Assembly: GCF_000341285.1 (NCBI RefSeq)
Contig: NW_005178475.1
Coordinates: forward strand, 310,001-374,000
Direction of reading: 5' to 3'
Origin: Galdieria sulphuraria
Taxonomy: Eukaryota > Rhodophyta > Bangiophyceae > Galdieriales > Galdieriaceae
Length of the DNA: 64,000 nucleotides
The position numbers were made by a program, and so were the translations under genes. Shown here in pieces: positions 21,377 to 31,155 of the stretch (positions are counted from its first letter, which is position 1; the number at the start of each line of letters is the position of its first letter). The notes under the pieces are model-generated. The model had not been told where the DNA came from, ran no database searches, and saw only the letters and a program-made list of their open reading frames with translations.

Positions 21377-23263
21377 TTAAGAATTTTCTCGTATTTCTGG
21401 TGAATGCAGCAAAACTCTCAATGTAGAAATAACTGCTGAATGGTCTGATAATGAAGGAGCACCCATTGGATGTTCAGGATCCTGTTCCTCAGGAGCAATA
21501 CGAAAGGGTTCAACACGTGCAGCATCATCGTCTACATATGATGCAACAACTCTGCCTTTTCGAGGGTCAAACAAAAAGAAATCTATACATTTCGAATCAT
21601 CTGTAATAGGATGTTCATGAAAATGCAAGTACAAGAGATCATACAGGTTTAAAGGCTCTAGTTGTGTCTCTATAGAAGAAGGCGAATCCATTAGACGCTT
21701 CATCAGTTCCTTATACCATTTGCTATCACTACTATTATCTCTTGACACACGAGCGTTAATATTAAAGTCACCAGTTATTAGAACCGGTCCTTCGTCATCT
21801 TTGGTCTTTCTTAACACAAAGTCTCGCATCTCTTCTATTTGTTTCAACCGAATGCCCGCATGATATTTTTCTGGTTTGTATCCCAAGCGGTCTCCTGCTT
21901 GCATATGAGTTGAGAAAACATGAAGAAATCTAGCTTTCTCTATGGCTACTGGATTTTTAGAACGAACAACTCCTTCAGGAAAGGATGAAGAATTCCAACT
22001 AGAATGAATATCACTAGAAAGGGAAGAAGGAAGTTCAATCCTAGCGTATAATACGCCCTTGCCAACAATTGAGTCAATGGTAGTGGTCACAATATTTCGA
22101 AAGTGAATATGATCGGTTTCCACTATAGGATAGCGACTTAAGATGCTAACTCCTCCATCAATGATTTTTGGAGGAAATATAAAAAAGTTTCTTGGAAGAT
22201 ACGTTGAAAACCTAAGACCAAAGAGAGAAACCGCTTCCATCAGGGCAGACCTTCGAGTACTGAAAGCATCAAACAGCTCTTGAAAGCAAATAACATCATA
22301 GTTAGCTAAACGAGGAGCCAATAACCTTAGTCTCTCATCTTTATGATCATCACCTCCGGCTCCTGTGATGCCTGGAGGGCGGACAAAAACATTATATGTC
22401 ATCGCACGGATAGGAATGCCACCCAAGGATAAACTTCTTGAATCTTCTGCTATATCTTCATGAAGATAACGATAATAGTGGGAGGCAGCATCTCTATAGT
22501 CGGCATAACGACTGTGTTCCTTTAAAAAGATATACAAAAGAACTAGCAAAATAGCAGTAAGAATAGGCGATATCTGGAGTATCACTGGAACACGTCTTCT
22601 ACGTATAACAGCAGTTGGACTCGCACGGTCAACATCAAAAGAAGATAATTGGCTATTTCTTCTAAACAGCCACCAGCCGTTGCTCCATGCCACCACAAAC
22701 AAAACAATCAACGGAAACGTTCCCAAAAAAGGTAAAATCTTCTCTCCTCTAAAAGTTAAAAAAGTGCCTCGACGTACTTGAGGCATAGAATACAAACGCC
22801 ACATGATGCCACAAAACGATACAACAAAGAGCGTCAGAATACCAGGAACAGACAGTATAGCTGCGACAAAATTTTTTAGAAAACCAGCTCGTGGTATTTC
22901 TGCGCCATGATTTGGGGATTGACGACCTAAGCTTCCAGTTCGAGACCTCAAGTTAATGGCAATCGAACCTGGAGCGTCTCTCTCTGAAGAAAAGTTATTA
23001 TGCCGTTGTTTCCAGTAAGATGAAGAAGAACCTGGCACAACTCTTGAAGTATACTGCGCTTGTAACGCATGAATAGTTGCTTCGCTGTGATAGTTATCTA
23101 TAGAACTGGTGCGTCTACGAACTGATTCTAAAGTGGGACCTGCAAACCCAACATAACCAGACGAGGTCGAAATCTCTTCAGAGTTTACTAAACCGTTCGA
23201 GTTGCATGAAAATCTTGTCTTTTCTTTCAAAGGCTCTCTTTCGTGGTCACTGTCTTGCGTCAT
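21377..23263 (-). CDS. Neutral sphingomyelinase-like membrane phosphodiesterase
   Basis: Endonuclease/exonuclease/phosphatase-fold enzyme, probably hydrolysing sphingomyelin-type or inositol phosphosphingolipids. Intronless, 628 residues from ATG 23263. Order: about 130 Ser-rich residues, three hydrophobic membrane segments near residues 135-270 (AAILSVPGILTLFVVSFCG, FPLIVLFVVAWSNGWW and PILTAILLVLLYIFL), then the catalytic domain with MTYNVFVRPPG, the metal ligand Glu in VICFQELFD, GGVSILSRYPI, the HMQAGDRL block, GDFNINA and the catalytic SDHSAV near the C-terminus. All key residues are present. The N-terminal anchor resembles nSMase2 but with one extra segment. A four-codon upstream frame (ATG ACT TGT TAG) ends four bases before the start codon. 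Confidence 0.9.
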   Translation of the reverse strand: MTQDSDHEREPLKEKTRFSCNSNGLVNSEEISTSSGYVGFAGPTLESVRRRTSSIDNYHSEATIHALQAQYTSRVVPGSSSSYWKQRHNNFSSERDAPGSIAINLRSRTGSLGRQSPNHGAEIPRAGFLKNFVAAILSVPGILTLFVVSFCGIMWRLYSMPQVRRGTFLTFRGEKILPFLGTFPLIVLFVVAWSNGWWLFRRNSQLSSFDVDRASPTAVIRRRRVPVILQISPILTAILLVLLYIFLKEHSRYADYRDAASHYYRYLHEDIAEDSRSLSLGGIPIRAMTYNVFVRPPGITGAGGDDHKDERLRLLAPRLANYDVICFQELFDAFSTRRSALMEAVSLFGLRFSTYLPRNFFIFPPKIIDGGVSILSRYPIVETDHIHFRNIVTTTIDSIVGKGVLYARIELPSSLSSDIHSSWNSSSFPEGVVRSKNPVAIEKARFLHVFSTHMQAGDRLGYKPEKYHAGIRLKQIEEMRDFVLRKTKDDEGPVLITGDFNINARVSRDNSSDSKWYKELMKRLMDSPSSIETQLEPLNLYDLLYLHFHEHPITDDSKCIDFFLFDPRKGRVVASYVDDDAARVEPFRIAPEEQDPEHPMGAPSLSDHSAVISTLRVLLHSPEIRENS

Positions 23264-23536
23264 TTCTAACAAGTCATTTTGAAAGAGCTTGAAACAACGA
23301 AAAATGCCAATTATGCTAAAGTGCCATGGAGCGTGTCCAAAACATAGATCTGTCCAACGGAATTTCTATTTATAGTAACTTCCATTGCAATCAAAGTGAG
23401 TGAGAGGACCATTCTCAAACGGAGCATAAAACTCCCAAATCATATTGACAATACATGCATTATTTATTTCATAACCGTTTCATATAATATACAATATGAA
23501 CGTGGTCACTGTCTCATATCTTGTCGAGAGTTGGAT

Positions 23537-23557
23537 TCTCTCTCTCTCTCTCTCTCT
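23537..23557. repeat. (TC)10 microsatellite
   Basis: Uninterrupted TC run just downstream of the ABCA stop codon, in the likely 3' UTR (read as GA on the transcribed strand). Confidence 0.9.
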
Positions 23558-23573
23558 AAATGCACCACAAACG

Positions 23574-26500
23574 CTACTCAATTTTTACACTCAAAGACTT
23601 TCTTTCTTCATCTCTGGTGACACTGATGAATACGTCTTCAAGGGTACTTTGACTATATAACAGATAAGATACAATAGCAACATTCTTCTCAAGATAGAAC
23701 CAACCTTATACCCCAATCTTGAATAGAGAGTTCATCTTTGACTTTTTCCATCAACTCAAAAACCTAAATGCTTAACAAACTGTTCCAAAAATTGTAAAGA
23801 GTCATACCGATGCAATAGAAATATTACGTGGAAGCCAAAATATTATACTACCAGCTAAGGAATGATCTAAAAATGCCTCTGGATATTGTTCCTCAATAAA
23901 GGAACGAACTGATTGAATTCGTTTCCGTGGACAAGAAATATTCAATCGAAAGCCTTTTCCAAGGCGAATTTTTAATTCTTCAGGAGAGCCAATGCATTTC
24001 AAACTTCCATTGGCCATAATTCCCGTACGGTCACACAGTCGCTCAGCTTCTTCCATGGAATGTGTTGTTAAAACAATAGTTTTGCCCTCCTTCCTCTGTT
24101 GGATGCACTGCCATAACTTGTGCTTAGAATCTGGATCTAATCCAGTTGAAGGCTAAATAATATCCACTGTAAACAACCCACATCAAAACATGAGCATATA
24201 AACTTACTTCATCTAATAATACAACTGAAGGAAAACCAATTAAAGAAACAGCAACACTCAGTCGCCGTCTCATTCCACCAGAATACTTTTTCACAACTCG
24301 GTCTGCGGCAGACTCCAACTGAACAGAAGCCAGTGAGCTTTCAACCTCCTTTTCGCATTCCTTTCCAATAATACCGCGAAGTCTGCAATAGAAATAGAGA
24401 TGTTCTTCCAATCATTTCAAAAAATGCACGATTAACTCAGTTTTATAATTACCTTTTCCAGTGAGATCGCTCCAAAGAATATCAAACTGAGGACATATTC
24501 CTAGCCGAGATAGAATATGTTTTCTTTCCCTTTTCAAGTCGAAACCATCAATAATCACTTTCCCTCTATCTGCCTGTAATTGACCAACGACAATATTCAT
24601 TGTGGTAGTCTTCCCTGCACCGTTGTGACCTAAAAATTCCAAGTTTCATAAACGTTTCGTATTAAAAAAAATAATATCATCATTTCTTTACCTAAAAGGC
24701 CAAAAACCTCATTCTTTCTTATAGCTAAAGACAAGTCATTTACTGCTTTCTTTGGTGGTCTGCCAGGAAACCATTTGGATAAATGTGAGATAGAGAGTCC
24801 ATAATCGAGACTTTGTAAAGACTGTTCCGCTACTTCACGTTCATTACGGATATCTTCGTAGCCATCAACTCTTTCTAAGAAACCTTCCGACGAATTTTTC
24901 GACTTGTCAGGTCCGCCTGTTGTGCCAATCATCACGTCATTCTTTCCTTTATGTGATAAAATAATGCGTTTCAACGGAACCAAAAAGAACAAAGGATGTT
25001 TCCTGTCTCGACCACTATATGATATGACTTGATCGAAATATAAACCCAAAACTAAAAAAATGAACCATTCTACTATCAGAAAAACATACACTGTACAAAC
25101 GGAAGATGGTCCAGAACACATGCCCAAAGGATAACGTATACCATTCTTAAAGTTGGCAACGTAACAACCTGAGACACAGAGACCTTGACAATATTGAGCA
25201 TGTCAATAAAAATGCTGCTTATAACAATTACCATAGCCACGATCATTAATTTCTCCAACATAATATAAAACTCGAAAGAAAGCAAAAGAGGGAAGAAAGC
25301 AAATAGCAAAAAGAAGGCTACTTTCGGCACGATATGTGTAAAGTTTGCCTGTATAAGGAGCCCCCAAGAAGTTGACAACTAGACGAACGATTTTAATTCG
25401 ATACTATTCAACATACGAATAAAGTAAAATACATACCAATAACATAAAACCATCCAAAAATGACTGCTGTATCCACATTAGGAAGAAAAGGTGCCAACAT
25501 CATAGCAAAGGCAATAAGATTGTTTCCCCATAGAAAGAACAAAATAAGATACATCAAAGGAGTATTCTTCATAAAAAATTCTAATTGAAGGATAACTCCA
25601 ACAATAGTAGTAACTCCAGCAACGACAATATACAAGAGAAGAAATGAAATATAAGTCACTATCCAATATGTTGAAAAAGATAATCCCATCATCTGCATAA
25701 TATCGCGTAATCTATTTTCTCGCTCATAGACGATATATCTCAAAAAAGTTGGCAACGGAAAATGAAGCAGGAATCCCAAAAGAATGGAAACTACCAACTG
25801 AATGAAGTCTATTGTAGACTTCTTATGATGACGAGGAAATTTTCTGAGATAGTTGAAAATTCTTGTATTTTTTGCAGTGAAATAACGATAAAGTGCATCA
25901 GAGAGACGCATCACACCAGAAATCAACTCGCAATTTCCTTTATCACAAAATCTGGCAGCTGGTTGACTTATACTCGCGGAAGGCCAATTTAGCAAAGTCT
26001 AAGCTGAATATTATTCGTTCTTGTAGAATTCAAATTCAAATACTCACTTGATTGTACAATACAAGTGCTGAAATATTCAAGCTGACATTTTTGACGTTCA
26101 GTTGATCTATGATATAACCGCCATAATATTTAGCAAAAAAAGGTTGATTATAAAATGAATGATAGATTTCTTGTTTCAGTTGATCTGCGGACGCGAAGGG
26201 CTCTACGCGTAGTGCATATACCTACGCGAGATGAGGTTATATGCTTTAAAAAATCGGTATACTTACATTATCAATATAAGGAACAGAAGCGTTTTGTGCT
26301 TGTATTGTTGCATTATAAATCGAATTATTTGCCTCGTCATGGAATATTTTATAAAGATATATGCCGTCGTAAGAGTTTTGTTCCTTACTAAAATTGGCAG
26401 GAGGTATAGCACCCTAATCATTTTCACTTAGCGACCAAAGATATTCCTAAGAAGCTTGCCTACTGGATAAATCATAGGATACAACGAATAATGATCGAAT

Positions 26501-26972
26501 ACTCCTTTTCCTTGTTTCTTCTTTCCAGCAATTTCGAGACAAAGAGTTTCATTCTTAAGAGGGTCACACGACTCGTATTCGACAAGACCTGGTATTGTCT
26601 CGTTAGCAGCCCAATAAGGAAACAGAATGGGCTTTGGTGCAAAAGGATCCTTCAAACACAGTTCTGGGTCACTATAGGCTCGGTGACAATCATAAGGATC
26701 GAAAGGCATCGGAGCAAATGCACCAATAGGATTGGCGCGACTTGACTTTACAGGTACCCGACTACCTGTACCCAAGACTTTTCCGAGTATATACGTCAAA
26801 ACAAGAAGTACTACAGGTGGTTTAAGCAACCGCGCAGCCAAAACAAGTATAATGACTAACCAATAGGCACCAAAATGTTGCAAGCATTTTCACCGTGTTG
26901 ACGTTTCTGAAAATTCCAAGTCTTCAAAAGTAAGGCTTGGGTCTGCGCAAACTTTTTTCCTGCTTTCTTCAT
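23574..26972 (-). CDS. Half-size ABC transporter, subfamily A (ABCA)
   Basis: Twelve exons from ATG 26972. Placed joins: 26972-26861, 26810-about 26430, about 26387-26267, 26221-26048, 25998-25437, 25378-25232, 25183-24692, 24629-24453, 24404-24208, 24152-23808, about 23770-23706, 23652-23574. The exon 2/3 and 10/11 junctions are uncertain. Layout is that of one ABCA half: first membrane helix, large extracellular loop with many N-glycosylation sequons (NET, NNS, NAT, NAS, NVS), about five to six further helices (exons 5-7), then one nucleotide-binding domain with Walker A GHNGAGKTTT, signature YSGGMRRRL, Walker B VVLLDE and switch TTHSMEEAE. Resembles plant ABCA half transporters, which move lipids. 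Must dimerise to work. Confidence 0.87.
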
Positions 26973-27291
26973 ATACAAAATAAATTTCAAGCTACAATTC
27001 TTGTCCTATTACGACTACTGTCGTACTTGAACCAAAGCCTTTGTTTGTGAATGGACAAGAATGACACAAATTGATGAATAGGTCGAAGGGACATATACCA
27101 ACTGGACAGCGAGACAATGCACAAGGAAGGTATTTCATTATCGTAGAAAGACATGAATAACTATTACATATATACTTCCAAAACTATCAATACAGTAATT
27201 ACATATTACTATAAGGGTATTTCTCGTGCAACTATGCTTAATTATTTCTATACATTACAACCATACTATAATCAGAAAACAAATATCTGCT
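26973..27291. other. Intergenic region upstream of ABCA
   Basis: About 320 bp between the DNAJC21 stop and the ABCA start on the same strand. It should hold the ABCA promoter and the DNAJC21 3' UTR. I see nothing else. Confidence 0.4.
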
Positions 27292-28797
27292 CTACGCGAC
27301 ACGAAGAGCATGCCCTTCCTTCCGAATGTGCTCAAAAAGTTTATTCCTCGAACTAAAAGTTTCGTTACAAACGTTACATCGAATTGAGGTCTCGTTTTTC
27401 TTGTCCGATTTGTTTCTTCGTTTCTTTCGCTCTTTCTTCTTATTCTCTGTTGCCATAATGACATCATTCTCTGAAGCTTCGTCATGGTGGCTGGCTACTG
27501 CTCCCTTTTCTGATGAAGAGACAAAAGAATTCATATTATCCTTATCCTTACAAAGTATATCATCTTGAAAACTTCCATTTAAGTTGTCAGACGTTTCTCT
27601 CTCTTCTTCTTTGTCGCTCTTCACATCCGTCTCTTCGATATAATATTCTTCCTCAACAGGAATTTCAGAGTCTGCTTCTTGAGATGGCGACAACAACTCA
27701 AAGTATTGTTCAAGAGTTATCTTCTCCTTCCCTACACGTATATCTAACGGATTTAATTTTTCATTCTTGATAAAGAGATCTCTGTGAGCCTTTTTCAATT
27801 TATCTGAATGTTTCTTAGAAGACTCATGATTTTCCCATTGTGACAATGACCGAAACGTTTTCTTACATACTATACAAGTGAATTTGATATCTTCGGGAAC
27901 GGTTTCATACAAAGAGTTTTCAAGGTCAAGCTCCTCAAGGAGTTCATCCAAATGAACTAGTTCTTCTTCAATCAATTTCTGGCGTTCCTCTTGTAACTTT
28001 CTCCTAACTTGTTCCGCTTCTTCATTTCGTCTTGTCCACTCTTGAGCAAGTTTCTCTTGTTTCCGATTCTCTTCTTCAAGCTCTTCTTGGCGTCTTCTGG
28101 CAACCCTCTTGTCTCTTCTCTTCACATATCGAACTAAATTACGCACTGCAGCAACAAACTCCTTTTTTGCATTTTGTCTTTCACGCCTATTTTCTTTCTC
28201 CATAGCTCGTCTTATTTCTCGATTAGGCGCATCGTTTAAGTTCCACTTATCCACATATGGAAAAGGTTTTTTGGTCTGGAAATTTTCCCAGTAGTTATAA
28301 AACTTGTTTACGTCATCCCAAGACGAATCAGACCTGCCAAACGATGGAGCAAACACTACATCCTCCATAAAGCTTCTCTCTTCTCTATCCAAACTTTCAA
28401 ATACTTCTCTAAACCTCGTATAGAAACTATACGAATCATCAGCATAGCCATTGTAAAACCCAGAAGAGAAACATTCAAAAAGGGGAGCACTGGTGGCTTT
28501 ACGAAGACCTGCTTCCTTGTCTTTTGGTTTATCTTCATTCTGTGGTTCTTTTCCAGAAAGAATACTTTCTTTATGTGCGTCATACCAGGCACGTTCATTT
28601 TCGTCCGAAAGTACAGCGTACGCGTGTTGGATTTCCTTGAACTGCTGCGTTGCTTCTTCTACTCTATCAGGATTCTTATCTGGATGCCATTTTAGTGCCA
28701 ATCGACGGAAGGATGCTCTTATCTCACTCAAAGTGGCCGTATTACTGACTTGTAAGACTTCGTAATAGTCACGTTGCATCGAATGGCACTGCAGCAT
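27292..28797 (-). CDS. DnaJ homolog, DNAJC21/JJJ1 type
   Basis: Hsp70 co-chaperone of cytosolic 60S ribosome biogenesis. Intronless, 501 residues from ATG 28797. Order: J domain at residues about 8-75 with the HPD motif in LKWHPDKNPD, the family-specific region with WNLNDAPNREIRRAMEKENR, a long charged coiled coil (about 190-290), a U1-like C2H2 zinc finger CxxC..HxxxxxH in FTCIVCKKTF (near 305), an acidic region, and a second C2H2 finger CNVCNETFSSRNKLFEH near the C-terminus. This order is diagnostic of JJJ1/DNAJC21. It shares a 56 bp divergent promoter with ribosomal protein S28, which suits joint expression of ribosome-related genes. Confidence 0.95.
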   Translation of the reverse strand: MLQCHSMQRDYYEVLQVSNTATLSEIRASFRRLALKWHPDKNPDRVEEATQQFKEIQHAYAVLSDENERAWYDAHKESILSGKEPQNEDKPKDKEAGLRKATSAPLFECFSSGFYNGYADDSYSFYTRFREVFESLDREERSFMEDVVFAPSFGRSDSSWDDVNKFYNYWENFQTKKPFPYVDKWNLNDAPNREIRRAMEKENRRERQNAKKEFVAAVRNLVRYVKRRDKRVARRRQEELEEENRKQEKLAQEWTRRNEEAEQVRRKLQEERQKLIEEELVHLDELLEELDLENSLYETVPEDIKFTCIVCKKTFRSLSQWENHESSKKHSDKLKKAHRDLFIKNEKLNPLDIRVGKEKITLEQYFELLSPSQEADSEIPVEEEYYIEETDVKSDKEEERETSDNLNGSFQDDILCKDKDNMNSFVSSSEKGAVASHHDEASENDVIMATENKKKERKKRRNKSDKKNETSIRCNVCNETFSSRNKLFEHIRKEGHALRVA

Positions 28798-28853
28798 TCC
28801 TTTCTTCTCTTTGCCCAAAATTCTTATTGGTTCAATATTTTATCGTCGTCGTG
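28798..28853. promoter_or_regulatory. 56 bp bidirectional promoter, DNAJC21 / RPS28
   Basis: Only 56 bp separate the two start codons, so both core promoters and both 5' leaders must fit here or extend into coding sequence. AT-rich, with no clear TATA box. Confidence 0.6.
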
Positions 28854-29100
28854 ATGGATCAGTCATTGAAACAAGGCAAAGTTGAAAAAATATTAGGACG
28901 TACTGGTTCAAGAGGAGGCATTACTCAAGTGAGTAGAGCACTTTTCAGAAATATTTTCAACTTTAAAAGTTGTACAGGTGCGAGTCGAGCTTCTGGGTAA
29001 TGAAAACCGAAGTATAATTAGAAACGTCAAAGGTCCTGTACGAGAAGGAGATATTTTGACTTTGCTTGAATCGGAAAGAGAAGCTAGAAGATTACGTTGA
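28854..29100 (+). CDS. RPS28: 40S ribosomal protein S28 (eS28)
   Basis: Two exons, 28854-28928 and 28978-29100, with a 49 nt intron (GTGAGT..ACAG); 65 residues. The protein starts [19 protein letters not shown] and contains the family core [29 protein letters not shown] and the end [12 protein letters not shown], which is virtually the eukaryotic consensus. Length fits the family (64-69 residues). It binds at the head of the small subunit near the mRNA exit. Each exon is too short to stand out by length alone. Confidence 0.98.
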
Positions 29101-29190
29101 AGCTATCCATTGTGTCAAACTTAGTACATTCCACAAATAAAGGTTTCAGTTTTATTACAAATTGTTGGATTGTTGTTGTGTACTGTGAAA

Positions 29191-29958
29191 ATGGGTGGTG
29201 ATGGTGGTTCTCTGAATAATACTCGTTTAGAACTTGTTCAAGTCCGAAAAGACATATTGGGAAAACGAAAGAAGAGTTCTAATGGAGCTCCGGGGGACAC
29301 AAAAGAAGCAAACTATAGAACTTGCGCCATATCGAGGGAACCTCTTAGACCACCAGTGGTAGCCTGTAAACTTGGTTATTTATTCAACAAAGAAGCGCTT
29401 ATTTATTTTCTTTTGGAAAGGAAGGCAAAAACCAAACAGGAAGAGCTTTACAATTCTACCGACGCATTTCAACATATAAAAAGTCTCAAAGATGTTGTGG
29501 ACTGCTCAAGAAGTTTGCGAGGTGACGAGGAGAGTGGCTTTCGGTTAATGTGTCCCGTTACTTTAGAAGAAGCTTCTTCCAAACGACGTTTTTATGTGCT
29601 ATGGAAATGTGGTTGCATAGTAAGTGAAAACGCCTTACGCGGAACTGGCTTTATGAAAGGTGAAAGCAATCACAGTCAAAGTTGTCCTGTATGTTATTCA
29701 TCTGGTCTTACTCAAACTGACCTCGTCTTGTTGAATCCAACTGCTGAAGAAAGAGAAAAAAGGAGAAAAAAGATAATATCGAAGACGACTACAAGAACAC
29801 AATCTAGGCTATCCAACTCAGGAAGCTTTCTATCTCAGAGCAACAGTCGAGCCAACACAAGTTGTGAGAAAAAGAGTTCCCAAAACCTTTTGAGCAGTAT
29901 TTTCGTGAATAATAAGACTCGAAAACCAGAGGAACTTTTTACGGGTGCCGTCCGTTGA
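29191..29958 (+). CDS. RTF2: Replication termination factor 2 (RTF2) homolog
   Basis: 255 residues from ATG 29191, single exon. It begins MGGDGGSLNNTRLELV, the characteristic RTF2 N-terminus, followed by the RING-like domain: YRTCAISREPLRPPVVACKLGYLFNKEALI (near residues 45-75), MCPVTLEE, and WKCGCIVSENAL with CPVC near 165-170. The C-terminal third is basic and Ser-rich and ends without a domain. RTF2 acts at stalled replication forks and, in plants and animals, also touches splicing. It lies 90 bp downstream of RPS28 on the same strand and converges with the sulfotransferase-like gene. Confidence 0.93.
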   Translation: MGGDGGSLNNTRLELVQVRKDILGKRKKSSNGAPGDTKEANYRTCAISREPLRPPVVACKLGYLFNKEALIYFLLERKAKTKQEELYNSTDAFQHIKSLKDVVDCSRSLRGDEESGFRLMCPVTLEEASSKRRFYVLWKCGCIVSENALRGTGFMKGESNHSQSCPVCYSSGLTQTDLVLLNPTAEEREKRRKKIISKTTTRTQSRLSNSGSFLSQSNSRANTSCEKKSSQNLLSSIFVNNKTRKPEELFTGAVR

Positions 29959-30094
29959 TCGTCACAAAAAAAATATTAGAAACTCCAACCGATTCTTTGT
30001 TCAGAATTTATATGACAGGAGCCTATCATTCGCTTATATTCTTCATCCCATTCACGAAGTTGACTCTCTGAGAAGAGAGAATCCGTTTGATGTT

Positions 30095-31091
30095 TCAGAG
30101 CTTCTTTTGAATTGTGCCTATAGAAAAGTTTTCGTGACTTGTTTTCAAAACCTTGAACGAGTAAATGAGCATTCTTTTAGAGTATTCATTCATACCTATG
30201 CCTATAAAGTTGGATATTTTCTCATACTCCAAGACACCGTGAATCTGCTCCAATGCTTCTAGCTGTACTTCTAAAAAAGTAAATTTATACTGTCTTTTAA
30301 AATATTGCCAACGGCACTCCGTATCATCAACTACCCTAGAAAGAAAACAAGACTTCAGAGTGATTGAATACACAATTCTTCACAGCTCACCACAAGTATT
30401 TCTGGAAACGGTTTAAGCGACTCCAAACGAGAGAAGGGCAAGGAAGCTTCACGAGAGGATCTGTAGGAGATAGAAGCCATCTTCAGAACTTGTAAACAAA
30501 ACGATTCTCAAGTCCATGAAATTTTTCCACAAACCTCTTTCTATATTTAGAAACGTTGCTCTTTTCCACCCAAGGATCCTCTTCCTCTGGTCCCATACTC
30601 AATAAGCTCAAAGCAAGAGGAATTCTACCACGTCGAACTCTTAGAATCTTTACTGGTACTTGAATATGCTGCAATAAATAATCTGCTAAACCAAAAGTAA
30701 AAGGCACGTGACCAGTATAGAAATATCGTCTTGTCCCAGTTGCTTTCAAGTTGCTCTCCATAAAAGGAATTAGCTGATTCTTAACATATTTTTCCAATTC
30801 TGCGAACGAAGCACTTTGAAGCATAGGTCTATAAAAGTCTGCGATAAGCTCTCTCGTGGGTTTATCGTTGCAGTCAAGTTGATGGGTAACAAAAGCGTCG
30901 GGGTCACCAAAGACTTTGGAAAAGTGTTTGGTACCAGCACGACCACAAGAAAACAAAAAGATGAATTCATAGTTGCGTGAGTAGTTTTGCTTCAAGTCAA
31001 GTTTTGAATAAACTTTGTGACAAGCAATTGCCAAAAGAAAGGCACCAACACAACACCATAACCATATCAACTTCCCTTTGTCATGGAACAT
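30095..31091 (-). CDS. Type II membrane protein with sulfotransferase-like P-loop fold
   Basis: Preferred model: exons 31091-30503, 30460-30391, 30335-30095, introns 42 and 55 nt, 299 residues. One N-terminal membrane anchor (residues about 9-27, WLWCCVGAFLLAIACH), then FLFSCGRAGTKHFSKV, which resembles the PAPS phosphosulfate loop, RRYFYTGHVPFTFG, ILRVRRGRIPLALSL (like the 3'-phosphate-binding region) and WVVDDTECRWQYF. Similar proteins are scattered in algae and oomycetes; substrate unknown. Oddity: without the first intron the frame runs on in phase through exon 2, interrupted only by one TGA at 30483-30485. The chosen intron has a weak GTTTTG donor. Confidence 0.72.
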
Positions 31092-31155
31092 AACCGAAAA
31101 CCTGTAATATTTTATTCACAGTAACACAATTGTCAGACAAATTATTCTATGGTTT

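Noticed and set aside
30000-30094. Hairpin TGATAGG-CT-CCTGTCA on the transcribed strand after the sulfotransferase-like gene
   Set aside because: Considered as part of a SECIS element, but the stem is too short and the non-canonical quartet and apical AA are not in place. Probably just a 3' UTR hairpin.
29945-30262. 105-codon plus-strand frame after RTF2
   Set aside because: Antisense to the last exon of the sulfotransferase-like gene and lacking an ATG of its own near a plausible leader.
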